Of a stretch of 64,000 nt of DNA, positions 24,849-35,942 are shown in pieces (the first letter of the stretch is position 1; each line of letters begins with the position of its first letter). The translations under genes and the position numbers were made by a program. The DNA is taken from the NCBI RefSeq assembly GCF_000226095.1, contig NC_016472.1, positions 6,572,001 through 6,636,000 on the forward strand, given 5' to 3'. A model generated the notes under the pieces. That model had not been told where the DNA came from, ran no database searches, and saw only the letters and a program-made list of their open reading frames with translations. This DNA comes from Thermothelomyces thermophilus ATCC 42464 (Eukaryota > Ascomycota > Sordariomycetes > Sordariales > Chaetomiaceae).

Positions 24849-25807
24849 GGCCAGGAGGCCAATGACTGTATTAGAATTGTATCATACACGCCCAACTTGT
24901 TCGATTAGTCCTTGGAAAAGAGAGCAACTTTTACGGGACTATTTTGTACCTGCAGTGCTGTGTACTCCGGAGTCATGCACTAATTTACCGTTCATGCGTG
25001 ATGCTGTGAAAGACTGGGGAGTCTGCTATACATCTCCAAACTAAGCTGAAAACGAATTTGGTCTCCCTCTGTGTCTGCCCTGTAACCCCTGGCATTCAGG
25101 TTATCCCGCACGTGCGTCCCAGACGCCCGGTACGGTACCTTGAATCCGATAGGGCAGCTCAGGAGTGGTACTCTGCATGCCAAATCTAAGAGACAGGGTC
25201 CAACGGCATTGCAACGATAACTACATAGTACAGGAACACACATACGTCATTCCGTCAAGGAAAGCACGAGCCAAGCTCCGTCATTTGCACTTCACTCGGC
25301 CCAGATACAGAAACAAGGGCAAGGGAGTGAACAAGGGATGTGGATCCAGACCCACCGATGTAACCGCCAACCGCTTCCCCACCGAGCCCACGAGATCAGT
25401 TTCCCGACCGATACCTGCCATTTTCGAGCAAAAAAAAAAAAAAAAAAAAGACTTCAAATTTCTTCTCGTGCTGTAGCTTGCCTTTGATGCGATAAAACTT
25501 TTGGTCTCGTCTTATCTCCTAACAGACCAGTCTCATCCAGTGCCGCCCTAAGGTACTAACTAGCTACGAAGTACACGGGCACACCGGTAAACGCTTATCT
25601 CCTCTTCCTTGCGAGAACCGACCGCGCGGGGAAGAGCGAATACTAGTGACTTGGGCATCGAAACGTCCAACCTGCCCTGGGTACATTAGTAGTTTCTGAA
25701 GGACCCTTATCATTGTCGCGCACTGCATTTCGAGGCGTACGCGAAAAGAAAGGACCATCCTGCATCGCACCCTCGCTTCACTCCGCTGTCCGAGCCCATC
25801 TGATACC
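24849..25807. other. Intergenic region between sco1 and the choline kinase gene
   Basis: This is 3' DNA of sco1 and the promoter of the next gene in the same orientation. It contains an A20 run at 25430-25449. No gene is supported. Confidence 0.5.
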
Positions 25808-28485
25808 ATGCCTGCACCCTCCCCAGGGAATTCAACCCAGCCAAGGCGCTCCGCCCTCAAGGCCGACGGCGAGGCCGAGCGGGTGTCCCCTCTCAGCGCT
25901 CCCGTCAAAGGTTTGTACACACATCTCGAATTGTTTCAAAACTTTCCTTCCCACCCCGGCCGAGCATGACAGCATCTCGACGAAGCGTATCATCTGCCCA
26001 GTCCCGCCGCGGCACCCTGAGATACGCTAACTCTTATCGGTCAGGGAGCACAAGCGCTTCGCCTGCCCAAGTGGGAGCTTGCTCGTCCCGCCCTTTCTCC
26101 CCCTCTTTTCTTGTTTCGTGGTCGGAGCGCACTTGTGTTAATACATGGCAGCTGTTCAGATCGCTGAGCCCGCGCCCTCGCCTGCTTCTCCCGATGACCT
26201 GCAGGTGAAGAAGCAATTCTCGGCCGGTGTCGCTGCGAAGCGACTCAGCGGACGACCCCCTCTTCCCGCCACCCCTTCGCGGCCTTCTACCCTCAGCCAA
26301 GCCAGCTCGGAAGGTGGCCAGAACTCGGCAGTCGCAACCTCTTCTACCGCCTCCGGAGAAGAAGTCCAGACCCAGCAGCCTCATGCTCATCACCGACACA
26401 AGCCCGATATGGTGACCGAACGGCTCCTGTCCCAGGTGGCAGAGTGGCTCGAGCGGGAGAAGGTCAAACAAGCCAGCAGGAGGTCCCGGCGGTCCCGCCT
26501 ACGGGGAAAGACACCGCACAACGATGTCAGCATTCCGGTTCCCGAACCGGGGAGGCCCCGCGCCGATTCCATCGAGTCCGACTCGAGCGAGGCGTCACTG
26601 GACCGTCTGCAGAGGATCTTGGACGAGAGCATGGCCGCCCTGGGCTTGGGTTCCCTCACGCAACCTCTGCCGCGTTTGGGACGGAGACACCGAAAGAGAT
26701 CGAGCAGGAACCTCGCCCGGGCCGCGTCGTCCGACACCGAGTGGCTCGACGACGACGTTGTGGTGCCCAGCTGCGATGCCTTCCTGGACAATTCAAAGAC
26801 TCTTGCCTACAGCGGCGGCAAAGCCAGTGCCGAAGACGGGGCCTCCGTCTCGAGCCGTAAGGAGGAGAAAGAGCGACAGCACTGGATCACCTTCAAAAAC
26901 GAGATAATCCGTCTGGCGCATACTCTGCGCCTCAAGGGCTGGAGGCGCGTCCCGCTAGACAGCGGCGAAACCATCTCGGTCGAGCGCCTTAGTGGCGCGC
27001 TGACCAATGCCGTCTACGTGGTGTCGCCGCCCCCGGAGTCCCTACTGCCCCGGGAACCCGGCAAGAAGCAGCCGGGAAAGGTGTTGCTGAGGGTCTACGG
27101 GCCCCAGGTGGATCACTTGATCGACCGGGAGAACGAGCTGGGAGTGCTCAGACGGCTTGCTCGGAAGAAGATCGGCCCCCGGCTGCTAGGCACGTTTCTC
27201 AACGGCAGGTTCGAGCAGTACTTGAATGCCACGGCGCTGACCCCGGGCAGTATGCGTGAAGCGGACACGTCCAGGCAGATTGCCAAGCGTATGCGGGAGC
27301 TGCATGACGGCATTGAGCTGCTCGAGGAAGAGAAGGACCAAGGGCCGGCGGTGTGGAAGAACTGGGACAAGTGGGTTGGTCAAGTCGAAAAGGCGGTTTT
27401 GTTCCTCGATAGACGGACCCTCTCCCATTCCCAGAACCCATCAAACGGCGCGTCGAAATCGCCGGGTTTCGTTTGTGGTGTGCAGTGGCCCGTCTTCAAG
27501 GCGCTCGTAGAGAAATATCGCCGATACGTTGATGCCTACTACGGCGATCCTAAGAAGATACGCGACAGGCTTGTCTTTGCCCATAATGATGTAAGCCGTC
27601 TCCCTTCCCTCCCTTCCTTTCCACTTCCTTCAACTACTAAACTGGGACGCTAACCACCCCCCTCCCCCCTCCCCCCCGGCGCGCGCCCACCAACTGCAGA
27701 CACAATACGGTAACATCCTCCGCGTCCGGCCCGACGACCAAAAATCGCCGCTGCTCCAGCCGGCCAACGAACACAAACAGCTGGTTGTGATCGACTTTGA
27801 GTACGCCGCAGCCAACGTGCCGGGTCTAGAGTTTGCGAACCACTTTACCGAGTGGGCCTACAACTACCACGACGCCGTCCGGCCCTACGCCTGCGACACG
27901 TCGCGGTACCCGACCCCGGAGCAGCAGCGGCGCTTCATCAGAGCCTACGTGGACCACCGCCCGCAGTATTCCCGCGCTGACTCCCCAGCTGCTTCTGCCG
28001 GCGCCGCGGCCGGCTCCGCTCCCTCGCCGTCTGCCAGCAACGGGCTGCACGCCGTGCCGTCGACGAGCTCGATCGTCGACTTCATGTTGGACGCTCGCGC
28101 CCCCGCGGGCGGGTGGAAGGAGGAGGAGCGCAAGAGGGAAGAGGAGGCCGAGGCCAAGGTGAGGGCGCTCCTAGAGGAGACGAGGCTGTGGCGGACCGCC
28201 AACAGCGCGCAGTGGGTCGCCTGGGGGATCGTGCAGGCCAAGATCCCAGGGCTGGATGCGGCTGGCGGGGCGAAAATGCCAGGGAAGGAGGAGGAGGAGG
28301 CGGCGGCGGCGGGCGCCAATGGAGAGACGGAGAGCGAGGACGATGCCGAGGACGAGTTCGACTACCTCGCCTACGCGCAGGAGAGGGCCTTCTTCTTCTT
28401 GGGAGACTGCGTCTTGAAGGGACTGGTCAAGCCCGAGGAGCTCGGAGATGAGGTCCGGGGAAAGCTCAAGTTTGTCGAGTATTGA
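25808..28485 (+). CDS. Choline/ethanolamine kinase
   Basis: Modelled as exons 25808-25910, 26152-27590 and 27700-28485, 775 residues. Exon 1 (34 codons) is inferred because its phase joins in frame to the otherwise ATG-proximal open frame at 26145, giving SAPVK-A-VQIAEP; its GTTTGT donor is weak, so translation from 26145 is the alternative. The kinase core has the Brenner motif HNDTQYGN with H512, D514 and N519, and the choline-kinase motif IDFEYAAANVPGLEFANHF with D546 and E548. Intron 2 (109 nt) falls exactly between D514 and T515. The enzyme phosphorylates choline or ethanolamine in the first step of the CDP-choline (Kennedy) pathway for phospholipids. The protein is longer than yeast Cki1 because of a Ser/Arg-rich N-terminal extension (about 1-240) and a Glu/Ala-rich insertion (about 570-730). 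Confidence 0.9.
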
Positions 28486-30158
28486 AAGCCGGGCGGCGAC
28501 GGTTGATATGTCTTCATGAACAAACCGCAGACCGAAACGGAGGCGAAGTTTTTCTGGCTTGGTTATTGTGGTGAGATGCGAAGAGGAGGGAGAGAGAGAG
28601 AGGAGAGAAGGGTGGAAGACAGAACAGGCCGAGGCCAGCCAACGGTTGGACGGATGGGCTGTAACCAAGTGGAAGAAGATATGTCACTCATTGTACGTAG
28701 GATGTCGATGTTAGTGATATGTACTAACTTTCGAAGAATTCTCTTGAGCGGCCGTGGTCTGAATGTACGGAAGCGTACAGGTTCGGGATGATGCGGGCTC
28801 TTGGTCTTCGCAACACCATGCTGGCCAGGCGCAAGCCTACCATGCTAATGTGTAGCATGTGTTTCTCCCTGGCTCAGGTGCGGCTTGTTCGCATATATCA
28901 AGGCCGAATATCTCATCAACTACGGCGGCCGGTCCTCGGGTGCTCTGGGGGATCGCAAAGCGGCTGTCCCTCTACGGCCGTGCGGGGCTTTCTTTATGTA
29001 CCTCGTTTGGAGTTTCATAAGTGCCACTCAGAGACATGATGAAGAGTTGGCAGGGAAGAATCCATCGGATCTCAAGATTCCCGGGACATGCCCCGTCTTC
29101 GCTGTGTAAGCCTCCTTTCCCTTTCGTTCCATCTTCCATCTTCAATCAGATGAGGTTCACAAAGTCCAGCCATTAGCCGATAACGGGACAATTTGGACGA
29201 CGTTTTCAGCTTAATTAGCGAGTAGATTGGTCATGAAGATAGTAATCCGTACATCCTTTGCAGGTAACGTAACAGGTGGTTGTCCTTGAGGTTACGCGGA
29301 AATCAAAACATTTACGAGAGCGTATCGGAACCAAAACGGAGAGAACCGGCTCCCGTTAGGGAAGCACGGCCAGGATAGTAGGCTATAAGGGCCGGCCACA
29401 GAGCGGGACAGGGAACTCCCTTATCTGAGGACTGAAGAGTTAAAAAAAATTCCACGGAAAAAAAAAAGAAAGCAGCATTTGTGTCTGCTTTCTGATGCAT
29501 GTAGGTCTCCAAAGCCAGTTCTTTTCATGTCCTTTTGCGGTTAAATTAATTATGGCCCCATCATTTGGAGGTTCAGCCCTGCCAGGGACGGCATGGTCCA
29601 AGTCGAGAAGAGCAGGGGTCATGGTGGTCCGGGCTCCAGGCACCGGTTCAGAGTCCCCACTGCACTTGTTCTTGGCAACAGCCCCACCCCCGCCAACTTT
29701 CGCACACTTTACTACAGTAATACAGTACCTTGCACATCAGGCGCTCGCTGAAAGTACTGATGAGTGACCGAGATGCATGCCTTGGATGTTTGCGTGAGCA
29801 GAAAGGCATCACAGTGCCGAAACAAAATGGCGCACAACGGCTCTTGAAAATTGAGCTTTGCGAAGCACCTGGCAGTGTGTTGTCATTATGGAGAGGGAAC
29901 CGCTCCAGATCAGCAAAACGCACAACTTCAACGAGAGAAAAGCGGTGGCTGGTAGCCCAACCACCGACTCTCTTATCTCCTGCCCAACCTCGCACAAATC
30001 CGCCCGTGAACTATTCCTCTCCTTGTTTTGGGGCACGATACATTTTTTTCCTGCATCATCAATGCATCATCGATTCTTGTTCTGAGCTTTGGATGGGCAA
30101 TTGACCGCGCAGCTCCTGTTCGTGTGGTGCCTGTCGCCGGCTCCTCGCACTCCGAAGC
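28486..30158. other. Intergenic stretch, no supportable gene
   Basis: It separates two genes in the same orientation. Short frames (28788-29039, 29730-30104) have no domain and overlap on both strands. An A-rich run lies near 29450-29470. Nothing else stands out. Confidence 0.5.
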
Positions 30159-32933
30159 ATGAACTCCGACTCGCACTCGCACTCACAAAACTATCGCAAC
30201 TCACGCAATTCACACAGCTTCAACTCGGAAGAACATGTGGAGCAGCCTCGTACGTGTATGCTGCCCATCATCTGATATTAGCGCCGCTTTGCTCATGGCT
30301 GTGTGATAGGAACGCATCTGCAGCCTTCGCCCGAGGTGAGACCGGGACAGGATTCTCCGTCAACCGTTGATCCGTCTGCGCGCCACTTGCAAACGCAGAC
30401 GACACATCAAACAGCCGCCCCTTACAATCAGTCTTTTCCGGCCATTCTGCCAGACGACATCTTCACCCCCGCCACCGTCGCCCGATCGTACGGGCCTCCC
30501 GTCATCATTGAGGGCCCCTACCGCCGCGTCCCGGAGATTCCCCCTTTGGCTCCGTACGAGCGGTCAGACTGGTCGACGTCAATGAATCCCGCTATGGCGA
30601 CCGATTTCCGGGATGAGCTCGCCCGGCTCGACGGCGTTATCACCCCGGGCGTCGACAACACGCCCTTCATCCACTACGCCATCGAGGCTCTCAGCCGAGA
30701 CCGGGACACTGGCTTCTCGGCTACCAACTCGGGCAGCCAAAGCTCTTCATCCGGGCCTGCCTTCGCACCACCACCACCGGGGCATGGTCCTCAGGGACAT
30801 GGCCCTCAGTCCTACCAGCCCCAGCCACCACCACAACAGCAACCCCCTCCGGCCTCCGCTCCTCTATTGTCCCACCCTCCGGAGGCCCATCCCCATGCCG
30901 AGACCGCGCCGCCAGACACGCGGCTGCAGCCACTCACGCGTCCGTTCATGCCCGGGCCGCAGGAATCTGCCCAGTCGCTTGCCGAGAGCCTCCTGAAGAA
31001 GGGCTCGCGCCCGCCCCAGCCTCACGCATGGCGGCCCGTCGAACAAGACGAGCTTCTCGTCACCGGAAGCCACGTGCCACTGCCAACCTTCAGACCATGG
31101 CCGCTGCGGACTCCGGCACTCCTTGTCTTTATGCTCCTCTGCCTCCTCATGATTGCGGCTCTGATCCTGAGCGCTGTCTATTCGCAGCTTCACCAAGGCC
31201 TGCTAGAATGGGACTCACTCTACGGCGGACGGTACTTCCTCTTCCGCATTTTCCCACAGCTAATAGCTGCTCCGATGCTTCTATATGCGCAGCACATGGT
31301 TAGAACCATGTCCCGCATGATTCCCTTCGTGCGACTGGCGTCCAAGTCGGCCGAAGAGAGGGAAGGCGCCCTGTTCCAGGAGCTCTACCCCTCGTTCCTC
31401 TGGCCGCGCTTGGCCGGGCCGTGGAACGTCTGGGTTCCGGTTTTCGTCACCTGGCTGGCGAACTTCACCATCCCGCTGCAGAGCTCGCTGTTCACCGTCA
31501 TCCTCGTGGAGCGGAGGTGGGTTTGGGCAACCGTCCAGGGCGTCGCCTGGACCCTCGTCGCGCTATACCTCGCCCTGCTAGCCTCGACCGCGATCGCCTG
31601 GCGGTATTGGTCCGGCCTGGAGAGCACCGGCGTCATCTGGGACCCCCGCTCCCTAGCCGACATTGCCGCCCTCGTCTCCGAGACCAACACGGCCGACGAC
31701 TACCGCGGTACCCAGTTGGCCCGGAGCCGCGACGGCATCCGCTTCGCCCTGCGCCGCCGCGCCACCGACAGGCTGTGCTACTGGACCTGGAAAGACGGCC
31801 GCCACGGCCTCTGGTACACGCTCGGCAACCCCATGGAAGATGCCGACCCCCTCCTGCCCATCCCGGACCCGGCGACCGCACAGCGAATGCAACGCCACGA
31901 CGAGAAACATCCCGACCACGACCCTTACCACAACCATGATCCCGAGGCCTCCAACGGCGCCTCCCGCCACCAATACGAATACCTCCCCCTCCCGCTACGC
32001 ACCTCCCCGCTTCTCTGGGCAACCATCACGGCGACCGTCCTCGTCATCGCCATCTTCGTCGTCACTTTCCTCCCCTCCACCCGCCTGGAGAAGGGATTCC
32101 CCCCGAGGCTGCGCACCGCCCCGCGCGGGGGCGCCTTCTCCCCGGCCGACTTTCTCTTCGCCTTCCTGCCCTCCCTCCTCGGCATGCTCGTCTTCCTCGC
32201 CTATCAGACCTTGGACAAGCACCTGCGCGTCCTGCAGCCCTGGGCCGCCATGTCTTCTTCCCTGTCCCCGTCCTCGTCCTCGTCAACGACGACGACGACA
32301 AACCCGCCGCTCGCCGGCGCGCCCGCCGAGGCGAGCGTCCTCGCCGACTACGCGGCCTGCGCGCCGGGCGAGGCGACGGCGCGGGCGCTGCGTAACGGCC
32401 ACTGGCGCGTCGCCGGCGTGTCCCTGCTCGCCGACCTCTTCGTCCTCATCCCCGTGCTGGCGGGCGGCTCCTTCATGGCCGTCACGCCCCGCGGGCGCGC
32501 GGGGGGCGGCGGCGAGGAGGAGGGGGGGGAGTGGGGCGAGGTGCGCATGTTCGCCAACCAGGTCGCGTACGGCATCCTGCTCGGCCTGCTGGCGCTGTAC
32601 GTCGCCGGACTCGCGGTCCTGCTCCCGGCCCGGCAGGCGTTCCGCATGCCGCACGGCGTCACCTGCCTGGCCGAGATCGTCGGGTACCTGGTCAACTCCG
32701 AGATCAGGGAGGAGCCCGCGTTCAAGCGGTGCGTGAGCCGGCGGGAGATGGCGGGCAAGATGGGCGCCGGCGGAGACGCGCCGGCCGGCATGCAGACCCG
32801 GTGGGTGTTTGGTTTCGGCGACGGCGACGGCGACGGCGGCGTGGGCAACGGAGAGTTGGGTGTGAGGAGGGTGAGGAGGTTTACCGAGAAGCGGAGGGTG
32901 AGGAAGAGCCAGATTCGTCGGCCGTTTCTGTGA
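30159..32933 (+). CDS. Multi-spanning membrane protein, DUF3433-like
   Basis: Two exons, 30159-30249 and 30310-32933, encode 904 residues. The 60-nt intron (GTACGT..TAG) joins EEHVEQP to an Arg codon and then THLQPSPEV, which keeps frame and supplies an ATG that the long exon lacks. Residues 1-290 are hydrophilic, Ser/Pro/Gln-rich and probably cytosolic. Eight hydrophobic segments follow, roughly at 299-321, 336-360, 400-425, 435-458, 596-618, 637-662, 732-755 and 780-805. The block around 325-350 (EWDSLYGGRYFLFRIFPQL) resembles fungal DUF3433 proteins, whose function is unknown. The arrangement of four segments, a hydrophilic loop (about 460-590) and four more suggests an internal duplication. 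No transporter or enzyme motif was seen. Confidence 0.75.
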
Positions 32934-34373
32934 GCTGGCCCGGGGAAAAGGGGGCATCACGGATGGGGGCGAAACTTATGATGGGAAACGATACCAAAGG
33001 TGGTGGCACCTTGGAAAAAGATCAGTGATCTCTTGTCTGGCTTTATCTCTACCCCTTTATTTCGTCTTTCTCTCTCGATTTTTCTTTTTCTTCTCTTTTT
33101 TTCTCTTCCTTTTTTTTATGCATGGGCCGGCGCCGAGTTGTTGGGTGACGAGCTATGGATGATCATGATGAGTCCGGTTGGTGTTTGTCCAACCAACTTG
33201 TTCTAGAATAATGTATCATGACAGGGCGATATGGGGGGTCTGTGACGACTTAACCAGAATGACTACGACTGTGTATGTATGCGTATCGGAGATGGTGGGG
33301 TTTTGCAGGCTGTAGCAGAAATGGAACTGGGTTCTGTAGTACAGTACATACGGATCACATACAGCCAGACTCTCCACAATATGCACCAAGGGAGTATAAT
33401 ACCCTTCAATCCAATTTGCTGCTGTCTAATTGGCGCACGCTCAAGGCCAAGTCGTTCAGAGTCACCTGAGCAGGCTGTATGCATTCCGGAGTAATCCGTA
33501 CCTGAAACGCCTTGGTGAGACATGAATCACACACATCATTCACTGCGTCATCTGTCTGGGGTGCCCATACCGGTGAGTGTGTGGGAGTGCCAGCCTCGTT
33601 GTGGACTGAGACTTGAGCATAACTCAGGGGCCACCGTCGGATAGATTGATGGGCTGGCGGACATTCTTTACACTAATTAGTTGCATTAATAGCCAACTTC
33701 CTGACGCGTATCTTGTCGCGAAACGAGTGAGTCGCGTCTGAGTCAGCGAAAGACGAGCGAAATAAGTGAGAAACCGCGTTTGGATATCGAAAGCCGCAGC
33801 TGGAACAATATCATTTTTGCCAACGGAGGCTATTCTAAGTGGAAGCGAATTCCATAACCTGTTCCCACCACCACTCTCTCCCAAGCAGCAGCCCATAACT
33901 CAGATCCAGGGCTAATCCAGAGGGGACTAACCCCCCTCCCCCCAAAAAAGAAAAAAAAAAACTAGATCTTAAAACACAATATATCATATCCCAAACATCT
34001 ATCATCCTCATATCATCATCCGGCCGTAGCCATATCGCATTGTCTTTCCCCACACCCCTCCAGCCGACGCCATTGCCCTGCATTTAGCAGACCCTGTGCA
34101 GACCCGCAAGAGTAGAGGAAAGAAGAAGAAAAAATAAACCCCCTGTTGGAGAATCGGAGTAGAAGAGAAAACGGGAAGAAAGTAAAGGACTTTCCCAACC
34201 AGCGGTTGCCCGCCTCTTGATAAACAGAAAGACAGAGGAAGGACCAACCCATCAAGCAGAAGAGAACAGAAACAATCGGGAAAAGGAAAAGGTCAAGGTA
34301 GAAGAAGTGGAGGAAGGAAATGAAGTCAAGGATATATAGAGATATCAGAACAGAATAGGAGAAGACGGCCGAG
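32934..34373. other. Convergent 3' intergenic region
   Basis: Both flanking genes end here. It contains T-rich sequence at 33066-33118 and A/G-rich sequence at 33945-34340, consistent with two converging 3' untranslated regions. No gene is supported. Confidence 0.5.
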
Positions 34374-35942
34374 TCAATCTCCTCCTTTTCTCCTTAGGAT
34401 CCTCCCCCAGAAGAAATCTACCCTCCTCCTCCCCGCCTTTTGTCCCCCGTACCCCTCAACCCCTCCTCCCGGGCTAGCGCTACCCCTTGGCAGATCCATG
34501 CTCACAACTGCTCTCGATGCCGCGGCCTTGACGGCTGCAGTCGTGCCGCCCTTCCTGTACCCTGCCGCCGCATTCAGCTTCCGAGCTATGCCGATCCTTG
34601 CGCTGCCGCCATCGCTACTATCGCTGTCCTTGCTCTTGGCCGCAGAAGCTGACGTGGGTGGCCCCTCATCGCTCACGCTTCGCTTATGATCCGGACGTTG
34701 TCCGAGTCTCTTCTCCCGCCCGACGGGACTTGATTGATGATGACGGTGGTGATGGTGGTGACTGTGGTGAACTAGCCCGTGCATGAAACGGCGGGCCAAG
34801 TTCCTGGTGGACTCGGTAATGCTGGATGGCCGATCGTCCTCCCCGCCGTCTTCGTCGTCCGAGTCTGTTTCGAAGACGGAAATGTGCGGTGGCGAAGAAG
34901 AACGTTCCGTGGGCAAGGGCGGGAGCGGCCGGTCGTAGTAGATACCGGCACGGACCAGCGGTCTGCTGTTGGTGGAGCGGTTTAGAGGCTGATTTTGCCG
35001 TTGGGTGTTGGCTAGATTCGGGAGTGATGGTGAAGATTGAGCTGAAATCTCTGATAGAGAAATGTTGCGGAGGTTATTGTGTGGAGGAGAGTAATTCCTC
35101 ACTTCGAAGGAGGAGCAGTTGGGGCTCTCCGAGGAGTACCTGGTCGAAGGGGATCCTGGTGGAGTTGGCCCGGGACTCCGGAGTAGCAAGGGTATTGAAT
35201 CCGGCGAGCTCGCCGCGCTGGAACCCGCATGCCTTGAGCAGGGTGTTGTGGCCCTTGAGGAGCCCGATCTTGGCGTTTCTGTTGCGTTGTTCTTCCCGCT
35301 GGTGATGGCGGCCCGGGATCGTGGGGGAGATGGGAAGTCATAATAGAGCGGCGAGGTCTCCAGCCCTGGTGGTTGCCCATCTAAACATATCTGCAGTCGC
35401 GCGGGACTGCGCTTCGGACAAGGGTCGGTCGAAGGAAACAGAGAATAGCAGGCTTTTTGAGGAGTCCTTGGGGGCTGGAGCACTTGTTCCTGGCACGATG
35501 TAGCCACACGCCGAGCTGTCTCGTCCGTCTGGCTCCCCGAGTCCACCGGGCTACGCGTTGTTGGAGAGGAGTCTCCACGTGTCAGCGTAGGGCCTCGGGC
35601 TGTGACCTCGCGAGACCCAGCAGAGTCGATGAGCGCGGGATGGTTCGATTTTACCCTCTGATCTCCCCTCGCATGCCAGGAGTTCCATGAGTCGGCTTCC
35701 AATGTTCGAAATTGGGGGTCGTCCTCTACCGAGACATCAGAACCGTGGTCTTCCACCAGCTGTGGCGGAGAGGAGTCGGACCCCTGAGAGTTCCGAGCGG
35801 TCAAGTGCTGCTTTGGATAATAGTGAACCAAGTCTGAACGGGGATATGAGAAGTTGGCTATGTGCTGTCTCGAAATGGAATGCCATCGTCTTTCGTCAGC
35901 ATCCTGGAAGTTGTCCGGCATAGGCGGCTTCATCAGCCACAT
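34374..35942 (-). CDS. Hypothetical Ser/Pro-rich disordered protein
   Basis: A 522-codon frame from the ATG at 35942; the frame opens seven codons earlier at a TTG. I do not recognise a domain. The protein is rich in Ser, Pro, Arg and His over most of its length, with a His run (HHSHHHHHRHH, about residues 400-411) and clusters of SP/TP dipeptides that could be phosphorylation sites. The C-terminal 75 residues are more ordered: IGIARKLNAAAGYRKGG, then a basic tail ending in FFWGRILRRKGGD. The long unbroken frame, the GC bias at third positions and the two plausible structured ends favour a real gene. Other ATGs at codons 4 and 8 could be the start. An upstream intron cannot be excluded. Confidence 0.6.
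   Translation of the reverse strand: MWLMKPPMPDNFQDADERRWHSISRQHIANFSYPRSDLVHYYPKQHLTARNSQGSDSSPPQLVEDHGSDVSVEDDPQFRTLEADSWNSWHARGDQRVKSNHPALIDSAGSREVTARGPTLTRGDSSPTTRSPVDSGSQTDETARRVATSCQEQVLQPPRTPQKACYSLFPSTDPCPKRSPARLQICLDGQPPGLETSPLYYDFPSPPRSRAAITSGKNNATETPRSGSSRATTPCSRHAGSSAASSPDSIPLLLRSPGPTPPGSPSTRYSSESPNCSSFEVRNYSPPHNNLRNISLSEISAQSSPSLPNLANTQRQNQPLNRSTNSRPLVRAGIYYDRPLPPLPTERSSSPPHISVFETDSDDEDGGEDDRPSSITESTRNLARRFMHGLVHHSHHHHHRHHQSSPVGREKRLGQRPDHKRSVSDEGPPTSASAAKSKDSDSSDGGSARIGIARKLNAAAGYRKGGTTAAVKAAASRAVVSMDLPRGSASPGGGVEGYGGQKAGRRRVDFFWGRILRRKGGD

Noticed and set aside
26046-26151. A further small exon between 26046 and 26151 in the choline kinase gene
   Set aside because: A good acceptor (GCTAAC..TCAG) ends at 26045, but reading from it does not join the kinase frame without another unsupported intron.
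31663-32736. 357-codon plus-strand frame
   Set aside because: A shadow of the DUF3433-like gene; its Ser/Pro/Arg translation has no domain, while the chosen frame encodes the membrane segments.
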